The notes: generated from the letters alone by a model not told the origin. 64,000 bases of DNA from an uncultured archaeon (GCA_902384455.1 CABMCB010000059.1:1-64000), one strand, 5' to 3'; shown: positions 15,399-25,926, numbered from the stretch's first letter. Translations and numbers: made by a program.

Positions 15399-18300
15399 TG
15401 CTGACTCCCTAGTGCCTTGATACCAGCTTCAGTGTACTTCTTTTTGGCTTCCTTGTCAAGCCTCTTCTGCTCTTTCTCTGCGGCCTTGCGTGCAGTCTCG
15501 GCTCGCTTGTCCGATACCTGCTGCTTGGCGTCTTCAGAGATTTGCATGACCTGCTGACGCGTGTCTTCCAATGAAGCCTTTCCGTCTGAGTACTTCTTCC
15601 ACACCTTCTTAACTTGCGCTTCTGCCTCAGGCGACTTCCATTCAGACGGGAACATTTCACGAACGTGTTCCCATACGACTGACTGAAGTTCGCGAGGTAG
15701 AATGCCTAGTTCTTTCGCGGCGATTCTGTACGCGTCCGCGTAGAGCGGATACGTGCCCATGGTGCCGGTGCCGATGTGCTTACCGGCTGCTCCGAAGTTG
15801 TGCAGCACTTCCTTGGCGCTTCCGCCTAGAGGCTGAATCAATCCCGCAGCGACCGCGTGCGTGTCAATCGTCACGTCCATGTTGTTCGTCGGGTCGATGA
15901 TGTTGTTGTAGAAGTTGCGAACCTTGTGCATGCTTCCAAGACGTTCAGAAATGTTCTCTCTAGAACCGTCCTTCAGGATGCTCAAAGCGTTGTCAATCTG
16001 AGGCAATCTGCCCCATGCAACCTTGCTCGGCGTCACACCGTCTGCGTTCATGCGGAGACCCTTGTTGTCTCCGGTGCCCGGGTCGATGTAGTGAAATTCA
16101 CGAGGGTTGTGCGCTTCGTCGTACATGCGAACCCATGCGGCCTGGGCCAACGGGTTCTCAACCTCGGAAAGCTTCTTGCCTTCGAACAGAGGAATCATCT
16201 TCTTCAATTCTTCGTTCGCGCCGGTCTTCTTGATGATGTCATGAGCCTTCGCAATCATTTCCGGAGTGGCAACGGTGTCCTGCTGCTTCTTCCAGATATC
16301 CGTGATGCGTCGGGCCAAGCTGACGTTCATGTCCCAGTCTTTTTGCGGAGACTGTGTTGCGATGACGCCTGCTGACTGCGGCTCACTGATGCCGTGTTCA
16401 GAAGACAATCCCTTCGCAAGCTTGTTCGCAGACACGTACCACTTCGCGTTGTTCACCTGCTTTTCAGGAGACGCATCGTGATACAAGAACTTCAGATTGT
16501 CCTTGACGTGGTCCGTGAACGCGTCGAACACCTTGCCGATGTCCTTGATGTTTTTCGGAATCTTGACACCAGGATATTTGCGAACGGTGTCCGCAAACTT
16601 CTGCTGTAGAGCTTCCGGAGCACGCATCAATGCTTCGCGGCCTACGACCAGCGGGTCACCTTCTAGTGCATTCTCTGTAGCATTCTTTCCTTCCGGCTGG
16701 CGCGTTGATACGCGGTCAGTCGCAAGTGCAGGCTGCGGTCCTTTCGTGGCTTTTGCCGCCGCATACTGCGCTCTGCTGTTCTCTAGAGACTGCTTCACTG
16801 CTTCAGGTGTGACGTCCGGTGCTTTCGGCGCCAGCGTCGTGCCAGAGGTTGGGTCGTGGAATAATACGGTGTCTGGATATTGTACGGTCTTGCCGGTTAC
16901 CTTGTCGGTGTATTCGAAGCCTTTCTGAACTCCGCCAGGAATTGCTCCCGCAGACTTGATTGCTTCGTCGTGCTCACCCGCAGTGCGCTCCGGCGGAATG
17001 CCTAGCGCTGGTTGTGGACCGGCTGGTGCTGGCTGAACCAGTTCGGCTCTGTTCGGTGTTGCAGAGACAGAGTACTTGCCCTGCTGGACGCCTCGTGCGC
17101 CGATGTCAGCAACGTCCGGCGTGCCTGCAGTGAACTCACTTCGCGGAACGCGGAGCACCCGCAGGTCGGAACGGTTGCCGCTGATTGGCACAGCGCCTGA
17201 GCGCATTGCTTCCTCAGGACTGTTTGCGAACCAACTTCCGGCGCGTAGCCCTTCTTCCTGAATCTTCGGAACTCTGGACTTGTCTACCGCGTGATACAGG
17301 TACTCGTCTACTGGCTGCTCTGCGGGTTTAGACCCGGAAATGGCAGGCTGGACGGATTTAGGTCCGGCTGGCCCGACGCTTTCGGTGCTAGCGTTTGGTC
17401 CTTCGGCTGCTTTGGCATTCCCGGCAGGTTTTTGCTGCTCGCCAGAAACGCCTTCTTTAGCAGTTGCTTTTGCGGCTTCGCCAGTTCCGACTCCTGGTCC
17501 TTTAGCTGGCTCGTTAGTCCGTCCAGCATTTCCTGCAAGCTTCCCACTGTTCTTCGGCTCATTCTCTCCACCTATTCCCAAATCTTCGTAGATTTGGTTC
17601 ATTCTCTTTTCACTTACGTGATGCGATGATGCTAGTCCGGGTTCGCGTACTGCTGCGTGTGATTCTATCACATCCTGCCATCCATCGGCAGTAAGAATCT
17701 TTCGAGCACGCTCGGTTGCTGCTGCGATTGTTCTGGACTGGTCGGCATCAGACAACCCAACGGTGTCCATAATTCTGCGTAGACCCTTCAAGTCCGCGCC
17801 TAGGCCCTTGTTCTCAGTGAACGGAACATCGTGCCACAAGTCGTTGGCGACTCCGCCAGCGACGAACGTGGTTGCGATGTCGTCAATCTTCGACGCAATC
17901 TTCTTCACATCGAAGTTTCCTTCTTCGTCCAGGTATTCCTTCCAGTCAATCGGCGCAAGCATGTCGGCATTGTGAGCCTTCGTGCCAGCGTGTTCGTGTG
18001 ACCATACTTCATCCATCATCGGAAGGCCTAGCTTCTTGCCTACGACGTTGTGCACAATCTCATGGGAGATGGCCGCAGGAGTTGACATGCCGTTCGCCAG
18101 AGCGCCAGCTTGTAGAACGCCTTCTGCGTTCTTCGGCAGAGACGCCTGTGGTGTAGGATTGGTGATTTCACGTTCGGCAGCTTTCTCGTTGGCGTTGCGG
18201 ATGATTTCTGCATCGGTCATGTTCTGCTCGTTCATCCGAGCCAGAATCTTCTTTTCAGAAGCGTCCAATGCCACACCGTAATCCTTCTTGTCGCCGATGT

Positions 18301-20542
18301 CTGCAAGGAATCTCTTTTCTAGGTCCTCGTAGGTAGATTCATTCATGTGCTCGCCGTAGTGCGTGGCAAGTTCTGAGTGCAGCGGAGTCTGTTCACGCAT
18401 CAAGGTACGAACGTCGTCCGGAGACAACTGAGAGCGAACCGGAGGCGGTAGGTCATTCGGCAGCGGTCGTGCCGGTGCCTCGGTGATGCTTCCTAGAATT
18501 TTAGACGGGTGAGCCGCGTCCGCCGCGTTAATGGCAATCTGGTCTCTGGTCAAGTCTCCCGGAGCAATCGCTCGGCCCAGTCTCTCCGCAGTCTTGCTAG
18601 CGAACTCTCCGTGCAGCAAGCGGCTAAGCATGCCGAAAGGTCCGGCCTTCGCCGCTGCTACAGCGCCGATAACCGGTGCGCCTCTGTGAAGAATCTTAGC
18701 CGTGGCGGCACGAGCGCCTGTCTCTGCTGCCGTTCCGCGAACCTTCTGCGTTGAGCCGGAAAGCTTTCCTTCCATGGCGTCACGGACGTTGATAACCGCA
18801 GCCTGTAGTCTGCGAGCATCTGCCGTGCCCTGAACGCCTTGTTCTTCAAGTCCGCCGGATACTCCCTGTCGCAAACTGTCCACCAACGCAGACTTCGCCG
18901 CGTATTCCGGATTGTTTGCCAAGGCCGTTCGGTGGTCCCAAAACTTTTCTTTTCTGGTACCGCGAAGCTGGTCATTGAGACGCGTAATCAAGTCCTGCGC
19001 CTCTCCGATGGTCATATCCGTCAGATTGAAGTTCTCTATAGACGCTAGGCCTTTGTTGGTCCAGCCTGCTTCCATCTGGTTTGCAGGACCTAGAGCATCA
19101 GCAACGTCCTGAGTCGGGTTTGTAGTAATCGGCTGATTTCTGTGCGGCTCAGAAACTTCTCCGACGCGTCGGTCGATTCTGTCTTCCGCGTCGTTCAAGT
19201 ACTGATGCAACTCGGAAGCCTCCGTTACCGGAACCGCGCCGTGGTCTTCGGCAATCGCGCCCATTGCCATGTTGAACTGCTGAGAATCATAAGGCGCTCT
19301 TGAAGTCGGAGGAAATGCCTTCTTGAAGTGTGCTTCGGTCTGCTGAGAGGTTTCTGCACCGGGCTTTTCGCTCACCTTCTTTGATGTGCCCTGGATTCTG
19401 CGTGCAGTCTTGCGCATCTCAAGTCCAGCCTGGTCTCTGGTTTCCTTGATGTTGGCAAGTGCCTCTTGAGCCTTGGTCGCGTTCGCACGAGCGGCTGAAG
19501 CCTTCTCTTCCATTTCGATAACAGTCTGGCGAGGTGTCTGGCCCTTGGAGTTTAGCTGTCTCGAAATTGCTGCTTCCTGTTCTGCGGCCTGCGCCTGTCT
19601 CGACGCGTTCTCGAACTCACGGAGTCTGCCCGTGTAGTTTCTCTGTGCGTCGATGTAGGTGTTGGTCTGCGTTTCGAATGCATCGAGCATGTGAGAGTGC
19701 CCGACCATCTTTCCCGCAGAAACGATTCCGGCCACATTGCCAATCAGTTCCGCAGTGTCGTTGTCAGCGCCCATCTTCGTTGCGGCGCTGTACGCGACCT
19801 TGCTGGTCATTCCGGCGATTGCCATGAACGGCAGTGCTTCCGGCTGAGTAACGGCTGCTGGACCAAGAATCGTGCCGACTCCGCCGATGATTTCATTAGC
19901 GCCCTGAACCGGGTGCTCCGGAGCAATCATCGCTCCGTGTCCAATCATGGCCGGACCATACAACGGTCCGCCAATCAAGTGACCGGTCTCCGGAGAGACG
20001 CCGTAGGTCAAGCCTTTGGCACCGGCCTTGCGCATCAGCCAACCTACCCATGTCTGGTCGGTTCCGTTGTCAAGGTCGCCCTTTAGGTCTTCGAACCAGT
20101 TCGCCGCACCCGCACGAGAAATGCCTGTCGGGTCCGAGAATGCCGTAAAGACATCTCCGAAGCTTCCCTTCTGTCGAGGACCAATCGTGCCGTGCATCGC
20201 TGCGTTTGCTGCGGCTGTTTCATCCGCTGGCTTTGAAACGACGGTTCCGCCGAACTGCTTGAAGAAATCTTCCTGCGGTTTCTGCGGTGCCTGTTGTGGT
20301 TGCTGTGATTGCTGTGAATCCGGCTTTGAAACGACCTGTCCGCCGAACTGCGCAAAGAAATCTTTCGCAGGTGCCGGGGATTTCTCCGCAGCAGCCTGCT
20401 GGTTGTCTTCGCTGAACGGACCTAGCGCCTTGCCAGTCTTATCGTAAGCAACACCGTCTTCGACTTTTGTCGTCGTCGGATACTGTGTGGTGCTTCGGTC
20501 AAACTGTGCAGGTCCACTACCTTGCTGTTGTTCGTCAGTCAT
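15395..20542 (-). CDS. Giant (1,715 aa) internal virion / polyvalent protein with zincin and ART-like domains
   Basis: The last large gene of the late operon, in the place of ejected internal virion proteins of podoviruses. N-terminus is disordered with a near-perfect duplicated motif, DFFAQFGGQVVSKP (about residue 61) and DFFKQFGGTVVSKP (about 92). Long coiled-coil stretches follow (300-400). A zincin motif HEIVH lies near residue 827. A Pro/Ala-rich linker (990-1070) precedes an ADP-ribosyltransferase-like segment, YLYHAVD ... EEGLRAG ... FANSPEEAM, near 1080-1170. A large C-terminal domain (about 1330-1610) resembles a conserved phage domain of unknown function (VIATQSPQKDWDMNV ... VTIDTHAVAAGLIQPL). 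It ends in a charged coiled coil. Likely injected with the DNA; activities inferred. Confidence 0.7.
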   Translation of the reverse strand: MTDEQQQGSGPAQFDRSTTQYPTTTKVEDGVAYDKTGKALGPFSEDNQQAAAEKSPAPAKDFFAQFGGQVVSKPDSQQSQQPQQAPQKPQEDFFKQFGGTVVSKPADETAAANAAMHGTIGPRQKGSFGDVFTAFSDPTGISRAGAANWFEDLKGDLDNGTDQTWVGWLMRKAGAKGLTYGVSPETGHLIGGPLYGPAMIGHGAMIAPEHPVQGANEIIGGVGTILGPAAVTQPEALPFMAIAGMTSKVAYSAATKMGADNDTAELIGNVAGIVSAGKMVGHSHMLDAFETQTNTYIDAQRNYTGRLREFENASRQAQAAEQEAAISRQLNSKGQTPRQTVIEMEEKASAARANATKAQEALANIKETRDQAGLEMRKTARRIQGTSKKVSEKPGAETSQQTEAHFKKAFPPTSRAPYDSQQFNMAMGAIAEDHGAVPVTEASELHQYLNDAEDRIDRRVGEVSEPHRNQPITTNPTQDVADALGPANQMEAGWTNKGLASIENFNLTDMTIGEAQDLITRLNDQLRGTRKEKFWDHRTALANNPEYAAKSALVDSLRQGVSGGLEEQGVQGTADARRLQAAVINVRDAMEGKLSGSTQKVRGTAAETGARAATAKILHRGAPVIGAVAAAKAGPFGMLSRLLHGEFASKTAERLGRAIAPGDLTRDQIAINAADAAHPSKILGSITEAPARPLPNDLPPPVRSQLSPDDVRTLMREQTPLHSELATHYGEHMNESTYEDLEKRFLADIGDKKDYGVALDASEKKILARMNEQNMTDAEIIRNANEKAAEREITNPTPQASLPKNAEGVLQAGALANGMSTPAAISHEIVHNVVGKKLGLPMMDEVWSHEHAGTKAHNADMLAPIDWKEYLDEEGNFDVKKIASKIDDIATTFVAGGVANDLWHDVPFTENKGLGADLKGLRRIMDTVGLSDADQSRTIAAATERARKILTADGWQDVIESHAAVREPGLASSHHVSEKRMNQIYEDLGIGGENEPKNSGKLAGNAGRTNEPAKGPGVGTGEAAKATAKEGVSGEQQKPAGNAKAAEGPNASTESVGPAGPKSVQPAISGSKPAEQPVDEYLYHAVDKSRVPKIQEEGLRAGSWFANSPEEAMRSGAVPISGNRSDLRVLRVPRSEFTAGTPDVADIGARGVQQGKYSVSATPNRAELVQPAPAGPQPALGIPPERTAGEHDEAIKSAGAIPGGVQKGFEYTDKVTGKTVQYPDTVLFHDPTSGTTLAPKAPDVTPEAVKQSLENSRAQYAAAKATKGPQPALATDRVSTRQPEGKNATENALEGDPLVVGREALMRAPEALQQKFADTVRKYPGVKIPKNIKDIGKVFDAFTDHVKDNLKFLYHDASPEKQVNNAKWYVSANKLAKGLSSEHGISEPQSAGVIATQSPQKDWDMNVSLARRITDIWKKQQDTVATPEMIAKAHDIIKKTGANEELKKMIPLFEGKKLSEVENPLAQAAWVRMYDEAHNPREFHYIDPGTGDNKGLRMNADGVTPSKVAWGRLPQIDNALSILKDGSRENISERLGSMHKVRNFYNNIIDPTNNMDVTIDTHAVAAGLIQPLGGSAKEVLHNFGAAGKHIGTGTMGTYPLYADAYRIAAKELGILPRELQSVVWEHVREMFPSEWKSPEAEAQVKKVWKKYSDGKASLEDTRQQVMQISEDAKQQVSDKRAETARKAAEKEQKRLDKEAKKKYTEAGIKALGSQQ

Positions 20543-20550
20543 TGTCTACC

Positions 20551-22962
20551 TTACTTGGTCTGTACTGCCACTGCGCCAGCTTGTAGCGCGGCGGGAACGT
20601 TGGCTTCCGGAACTGCTGCGATGTTTCCTGTCTTCGGGTCCTTCAGGTACTGCGTACCCTTCGGTGCCGGACCTAGTTTTGCGATGCGGTCTATCTCAGC
20701 CTTTGCCTGACCTGGTGTCTGTCCCAGTTCGTTCACGCTCTGGCTGTCGGTGATGCTGTCCGGGTTGATACCGAACTGGCGAAGGATGACCTTCGTGTTC
20801 GGCTGCAGCAATCCAGGGATAGCGTCCTTCGTTCCCATGATTGTCTGATATCGACCATTTATAGCGTAACCGCGACCCGCGACGATGTGAGCCATCGAGC
20901 GCATCGTGCTCTGCATTTCTGCAGGAGTCTGGTCTCTGTTAATCAATCCGGCTAGACGTGTTTCCTCTTCTGTCGGAGGTACGTGACCGTTGTTGATGAA
21001 GTTTAGATATTCACTCTTCACGGCCTCGGCCTTAATCATGAAAGCGTTCGCTTCTTCAAAGCCGACCGCGCCCTTCTTGATTGAGTTAATGGCCTTGTTC
21101 GCTAGAGGGAATTGGCTGTTGCGCAAACCTTGGATGTCCACGTTCGCGGAAGCCAAGTGCAGACCAAATCTGTTCAGAGACTCAACCTGTCCGCCCATGC
21201 TGTTAGACTTGTCCGAAGCCAGTTCCTGCTGCATGCTGTATCGCTGCTTGTACTGTGCTTCTGACCAGTTCGGGTCACGTCGGCCTAGCTCCGCGATGAA
21301 CGCAGCCTTCTGGTTCTTGCGCATCGTGTATAGCTTGTCCGGGTCCAGCTTGTACGCAGACGCCATTGAGACTAGCTGAGGAACGTCATCCATGTCGAGA
21401 GCGTTCTGCTGAGCCAGCTTTTGCTTTTCTTTTTCAGCATCATAGTCCAAGCTTGCCTTTGCCGCAGCAGCCGCCTGGTTCTTCATGTAGCGAAGTCTCG
21501 GCAGGTTGCCCGGGTCGGTTGCCGGGTCGGCAATCATGGCGTCGATGTTCTTCTCCATCGCAGCGGCCTCTTCACCGTGCGCGGAATCAACCTTCTTCTG
21601 CATGTCGATAATCAAGTTGCCGCCTGCTTCAATCTTGTCCTGGTACTTCTGAAGCATCTTATCGTAAGAACCCTTGCCGCCTGCAGCATCGACCCATTGA
21701 CGGATGTCGTTGTCCAGGTTTGGATACTTCTGAACGATGTTCGGGTCCTTGAGCATGGCATCACGAGCCTTCATGATGTCGCCGTTCGGAGCGTGTGAAA
21801 GAGCGTTGACCATTTCAGGCGTTGCCTGAAAGTCCAACGATTCTCTCGTGCGCTTGATTTCATTTTCCTTGACGCCTGCCTCGACCAATCCTGCATCGCG
21901 TGCTAGGTTCATGGCGCGGGTGTCCGCAGCGTGCTGCATCGCTAGATTGAACTCGGTGCCGGTGAACGTTTGTGGTCCGCCGTCTCCCCACTTACCGCCG
22001 TTCTTCGGTGGATTGTAGGTGTTCAGTTCATCCAGGATAGCTTTCTGCTTCGGGTCAGTCGGGTCCAGTTTGACGTCTGGCGGCACGCCCATCAGGGTGT
22101 ACGTCATGCGTCGAATTGGGTTTCCGTTCTTATCCGTACCGATGACTTTCATTCCGTCCGGAATTGCAGTCTCTTTAGCCGGGTCCATCTTCTTGTCCTT
22201 GATGAAAGTTGTAATTTCATCAGAGGTCAAAGACTTTCCAAGAACCGGTGCAGGAGATGGCTGCGTGCGGTACATTTCAATCTGTCGCTGTCCTGATGCG
22301 ACGGATTCGTTCTGTGCATCCACGTCCATCTTGTGGATAAGACGCTGTTCATGCATCATGCGGACGTTGGCTTCCGCCATCATCGTAGCTTCCTTCTGCT
22401 CGCGAGCAAGACGCTCGTTGCGTGCGCCTAGCGTACGAAGTGCACCGGATAGAGCGCCGCCTCCCTTGGGAACTGGTGCGGTTGCAGCAGCCGCGTCACC
22501 AAGGCCTGAAGCGATACCGCGAGAGATATTCTCTCCCGGTGTCAAAGGCTTCGGTTGTGCCGGTGTGGTGTCGTCAGACGGTTGCTGTCCGCCGCCGAGC
22601 GCTTGAATGCCGCCAGCAACGATAGCTCGCAGAACTCCGCCCGGTTGCGCAGCAGCCTGCGGGTTCTCCGCGATTGTCTGCGTGACAGCGTTCGCGATAG
22701 ACGTTACGTGCGGAGACTTCATCAGTCCGGCGCGGAACGCAGCAAGCTTGTTCCCGTGCACGTCGCCTATCGTGGTGCGCGTCGGGTCCGGTCGCGGCTC
22801 GTTGACCATGTTCGGAACGTCAGACTGGTCATCGTTGGCCGGTCGCGTAGCCGAGTCCTGCGCAGTTGGTTGAGGTTGTGCCATAGGAGCGAGAATCGGG
22901 TTGTTCGGATTCTGTCCTTGCAACATCGCTAGAGTTCCTGGTAGCGCCTTCGGGTCCATCAT
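20551..22962 (-). CDS. Internal virion / ejection protein
   Basis: 803 residues, Ala/Gln/Asn-rich, mostly helical, with disordered Pro-rich N-terminus. Position directly between the giant protein gene and the small MCGP-type protein gene matches the podovirus internal-core cluster. No catalytic motif seen. A GGAG ribosome site precedes the ATG. Confidence 0.6.
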   Translation of the reverse strand: MMDPKALPGTLAMLQGQNPNNPILAPMAQPQPTAQDSATRPANDDQSDVPNMVNEPRPDPTRTTIGDVHGNKLAAFRAGLMKSPHVTSIANAVTQTIAENPQAAAQPGGVLRAIVAGGIQALGGGQQPSDDTTPAQPKPLTPGENISRGIASGLGDAAAATAPVPKGGGALSGALRTLGARNERLAREQKEATMMAEANVRMMHEQRLIHKMDVDAQNESVASGQRQIEMYRTQPSPAPVLGKSLTSDEITTFIKDKKMDPAKETAIPDGMKVIGTDKNGNPIRRMTYTLMGVPPDVKLDPTDPKQKAILDELNTYNPPKNGGKWGDGGPQTFTGTEFNLAMQHAADTRAMNLARDAGLVEAGVKENEIKRTRESLDFQATPEMVNALSHAPNGDIMKARDAMLKDPNIVQKYPNLDNDIRQWVDAAGGKGSYDKMLQKYQDKIEAGGNLIIDMQKKVDSAHGEEAAAMEKNIDAMIADPATDPGNLPRLRYMKNQAAAAAKASLDYDAEKEKQKLAQQNALDMDDVPQLVSMASAYKLDPDKLYTMRKNQKAAFIAELGRRDPNWSEAQYKQRYSMQQELASDKSNSMGGQVESLNRFGLHLASANVDIQGLRNSQFPLANKAINSIKKGAVGFEEANAFMIKAEAVKSEYLNFINNGHVPPTEEETRLAGLINRDQTPAEMQSTMRSMAHIVAGRGYAINGRYQTIMGTKDAIPGLLQPNTKVILRQFGINPDSITDSQSVNELGQTPGQAKAEIDRIAKLGPAPKGTQYLKDPKTGNIAAVPEANVPAALQAGAVAVQTK

Positions 22963-23003
22963 ATTCTCCGTTTACTCTTATACGTTGGTTGGGGCAGGTG
23001 GCT

Positions 23004-23624
23004 TCATAAGGCCTTGAATACCTGTCCGCCCGGTAGGAAGTTCATTCCCAAACCGACGGCACCACCGACGATATCTGACATCATCTGATTCTTTTCTTGG
23101 CTGATTTCGCTCTGCATCTTGAACGATGCCTCGTTCGCTGAGGATGCTTGTGCGCCGTAAGCCGTTGGGTTGTAGTCTCGACCAAGTGCTTCAAGACCTG
23201 CAGTAGCTTGCGTCCAGTTCTGGCGACCTTGTGCGTAGTTCGCTAGAGTGATGTTCTGCTGCTGCTTTGAACTTTCTGCCGCTGCGGCTGACGCAAGAGA
23301 GCCGGTCAAGGCTGCTCGTGCTCCGGTCGGCAGCATTTCGCTACCGCCGCCGCGTGCCGCCAGCGTGTTGTTCAAGGCAAGGCTTGCCTTTGAATAATTT
23401 GCCGCAACGCCCTCGCGTGCGCCCGTGCTCAACGCCGCCAGTTCGTTCGCTCCGAAGCCCTGCTGGTCAGGGCCAGCTTGAGCAATCGGCATAAACATGC
23501 TGCGCAGGCTACTCAAGACTCCGGACTGTTCGCCAAATCTCTGTCCGTAGTTCGCCGCCATGGTGGTAGCAAGAGAAGACTGTGCTCCTGCTGCCGCTGT
23601 TTCACCGCCACTAGGTCCGCACAT
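23004..23624 (-). CDS. Small internal virion protein (T7 gp14-like position)
   Basis: 206 residues starting MCGPSGGE, Ala/Gly/Ser-rich with amphipathic helices and a hydrophobic, glycine-rich C-terminus (DIVGGAVGLGMNFLPGG). This composition and an MCGP-like start are common for the first ejected internal protein of podoviruses. It overlaps the acetyltransferase-like gene stop. Confidence 0.55.
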   Translation of the reverse strand: MCGPSGGETAAAGAQSSLATTMAANYGQRFGEQSGVLSSLRSMFMPIAQAGPDQQGFGANELAALSTGAREGVAANYSKASLALNNTLAARGGGSEMLPTGARAALTGSLASAAAAESSKQQQNITLANYAQGRQNWTQATAGLEALGRDYNPTAYGAQASSANEASFKMQSEISQEKNQMMSDIVGGAVGLGMNFLPGGQVFKAL

Positions 23625-24037
23625 TAATCTACCTCGAAGGTCTTGATGTAATCATCATTACCCGTTGGAACGAATGCAAACTGCCTCTGCATAAAACTGA
23701 TGAGAGGTTCACTGACTGATTTGTAGACCAGTCCTTTCAAGCCCTGCTCTTTCGCGTAGTGTTCCATGATTGGGACCGCCCAAATCAGAGACTTCGCTGA
23801 ACGAATCTTGCTCACTTCGGACTCCGGCGCAAACTGGCAGTGCATCCTTAGCAGTTCGCCATCCTTGTCCATTCTCGCGTACATTGTTGGGCCTTCTGAG
23901 TCCGATACGCAAAAACTCAGTAGACCGTTTCCGGTTAGCCACCAGAGCGGGTCCAGACAATCCTTGTGGTAAGGGTCGTTCTGAATCCACTCTGTTAGCT
24001 GTTCGACATCCTGTTGAATCGTTTCTGTGATGTTCAT
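23624..24037 (-). CDS. GNAT-like acetyltransferase-type virion-operon protein
   Basis: 137 residues with the length and pattern of the small GNAT-like proteins encoded beside podovirus internal protein genes: MYARMDKDGELLRMHCQF strand region, then YAKEQGLKGLVYKSVSEPLISFMQRQFAFVP. The acetyl-CoA loop is not clear, so activity is uncertain. Confidence 0.5.
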   Translation of the reverse strand: MNITETIQQDVEQLTEWIQNDPYHKDCLDPLWWLTGNGLLSFCVSDSEGPTMYARMDKDGELLRMHCQFAPESEVSKIRSAKSLIWAVPIMEHYAKEQGLKGLVYKSVSEPLISFMQRQFAFVPTGNDDYIKTFEVD

Positions 24038-24038
24038 G

Positions 24039-24350
24039 TTAGAACGGATACGTCTGTCCTGTCTGAGCGCCGCCGGTATTCGGAACCGGATACAACTGTC
24101 CCTGGTACGGCTGGCTCAAGCTGTTAATCCAAACTTCTCTTGGAAGAATCCAAACGTTCTTCATCCACGTTGGGAACGGATAGCTGCGGTGCATGCTGTT
24201 CAATATGTTGAACGCTGGCGGCGGAGTCGTCACGAACGCGAGCACCGGTTGAAAGTCACCTATGTAGGTGAAGTTCGATTCTAGCGCACCGACTGCCGTC
24301 AAGTAGCTTCCGTTTGTGTCTCCCTGCCCCTGGCCGAATGTAGCTGCCAT
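24039..24350 (-). CDS. Virion-operon protein, unknown
   Basis: 103 residues, Pro/Tyr/Gln-rich. Located after the three paralogous appendage genes. No motif recognised. Confidence 0.5.
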   Translation of the reverse strand: MAATFGQGQGDTNGSYLTAVGALESNFTYIGDFQPVLAFVTTPPPAFNILNSMHRSYPFPTWMKNVWILPREVWINSLSQPYQGQLYPVPNTGGAQTGQTYPF

Positions 24351-25925
24351 TTATTCCCACCTTATACCGGCTGCTCCGGTGGTTTGCACAACCGGGTCAG
24401 TTCGTTGAAAGTTTCTAGACATCAAGAACGTGTGAATCGCTCCATACATATACGCCGATTGCAACGTGCCTTCTGCCGTGTCGTTCTGCTTCATGAAGAC
24501 GCAACCCAACAACGGGCTTGCTAGATATCCCGGGGGATTTGGAAACACCGGAAGAACCGGTGCCATTCCGTTATACGCCAGAGTGCTTCCGGTTGCCGCT
24601 ACCGTGCACCATCCTATGTTAAGCTGCTGAGCACCGGCGGGGATTACTCCACCGTTTCCCGGTTTGAACAATAATTGCTGGCCGCTCGTGTTCTGGCCGT
24701 TCGTCGCAAAGCATACAGTGGTGAACGAGTCGATGCTGGTTCCGAAGTTATCCTTGGCTCTGTCGAGTACAAGGATGCAGGCTCCGTTTCCGTTTGGTCT
24801 CCATAGCATCATGGACAAACTTCCGCCTGCAACATCCACGCAGAAATTGCTCTCATACAACGTCGGACCGCCGGGGTTGTTCGATGACGTGACGATGGTT
24901 TCTTGATATACCGCTGCCGAAGAGAATGTGTTCCCCGTCGGCCAAGCGTTACTGAATGAAGTTGAAATTATGAAGTTGATGTTCGGAATCAACAACGAGT
25001 TGGTCGCGTAAACGAATCTCATCAGTATCGGACTCGTAGCCGCCGAAGCATCAGTCATCTGCCAGACTTCGTAGTTGTATGGTGTCCAATGAACCAAGTC
25101 TAAACTTGGTATGGTGTTTTCTGTTGCAAATGCGCTCGCCTGGTTGGTCGTGACTCCGCTGGCGTTCGCCACGCCTAGCATGCCGACCGAGGTCAACGAG
25201 TTTGTGTTGTGAGAAGCTAGAACCGTGAACGTTCCGTTGTCAGCAGCGTTGCCGCCGCCGAATCCGGTCATCGTATAGCTGTGGTTGATTACGCCGTTGC
25301 TTGCCCAGGTTGCGACCGTCGCGTTAGCAAAATATCCGGTGTTGTTCGCAGAACTTGTTGCAGTTCCCGCAGCGGTGACCGCTGTTCCGAACGCGTTCGA
25401 TAGCGTCAAGACTGTCACCGTGCTGGTCAAGCAGATGAATGTTCCGTTGTTGTTGGCGTTCGCAAAGCCTGTGATTACGAACACAAACCCCGCGAACGCG
25501 TTAGCCGCTCCGCCCGTGATGGTTCCGGTGTAGCCGGTAGAGCCGCCAGACGCTGCGGCCACAGCAGACAGAGTCAATGTCTGCGCAGTGTTTTGAATGA
25601 CTGTGGTCGTTGCAGCCAATGCCTGCTGCGTTGACAAGATGCAAGCGAACGTCAGTCCGCCGTTTGTAACCGCTTGAACGTTTCCAATTGAAGCAACAGA
25701 AAGTCCGGTATACGCCGTTCCGCCGACCCACGCTCCATTGAACGTAAAGTTATTGGCTTGCGGTATGCGCTGCGGAACCGTAACAACGTTGGCCCAGGTG
25801 ACCTGGCCCGGGTCCGAAGACTTAGTCCAGCCTAGCGCAGTAAGCGCCGTGCCGATTCCCTGCGCCCACTGCTTGTAGTTGGCTACCGTGCTACAGTCGT
25901 ATGTCAGAAACGTTTGATACTTCAT
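24351..25925 (-). CDS. Appendage/fibre-like virion protein, paralog A
   Basis: 524 residues. N-terminus (NYKQWAQGIGTALTALGW...DPGQVTW) is shared with the next two upstream genes. The centre is Gly/Ser/Thr/Ala-rich with low-complexity strands, as in tail fibre or adhesin stalks. Ends AAGIRWE, similar to the PIMRWE end of paralog B. Likely one of a set of host-contact proteins with a common attachment domain. Confidence 0.6.
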   Translation of the reverse strand: MKYQTFLTYDCSTVANYKQWAQGIGTALTALGWTKSSDPGQVTWANVVTVPQRIPQANNFTFNGAWVGGTAYTGLSVASIGNVQAVTNGGLTFACILSTQQALAATTTVIQNTAQTLTLSAVAAASGGSTGYTGTITGGAANAFAGFVFVITGFANANNNGTFICLTSTVTVLTLSNAFGTAVTAAGTATSSANNTGYFANATVATWASNGVINHSYTMTGFGGGNAADNGTFTVLASHNTNSLTSVGMLGVANASGVTTNQASAFATENTIPSLDLVHWTPYNYEVWQMTDASAATSPILMRFVYATNSLLIPNINFIISTSFSNAWPTGNTFSSAAVYQETIVTSSNNPGGPTLYESNFCVDVAGGSLSMMLWRPNGNGACILVLDRAKDNFGTSIDSFTTVCFATNGQNTSGQQLLFKPGNGGVIPAGAQQLNIGWCTVAATGSTLAYNGMAPVLPVFPNPPGYLASPLLGCVFMKQNDTAEGTLQSAYMYGAIHTFLMSRNFQRTDPVVQTTGAAGIRWE

Positions 25926-25926
25926 C

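Noticed and set aside
15857-16375. Plus-strand ORF of 172 codons inside the giant protein gene
   Set aside because: Entirely antisense to a long, well-supported minus-strand gene; composition is a shadow of its codons and no ribosome site or neighbours support it.
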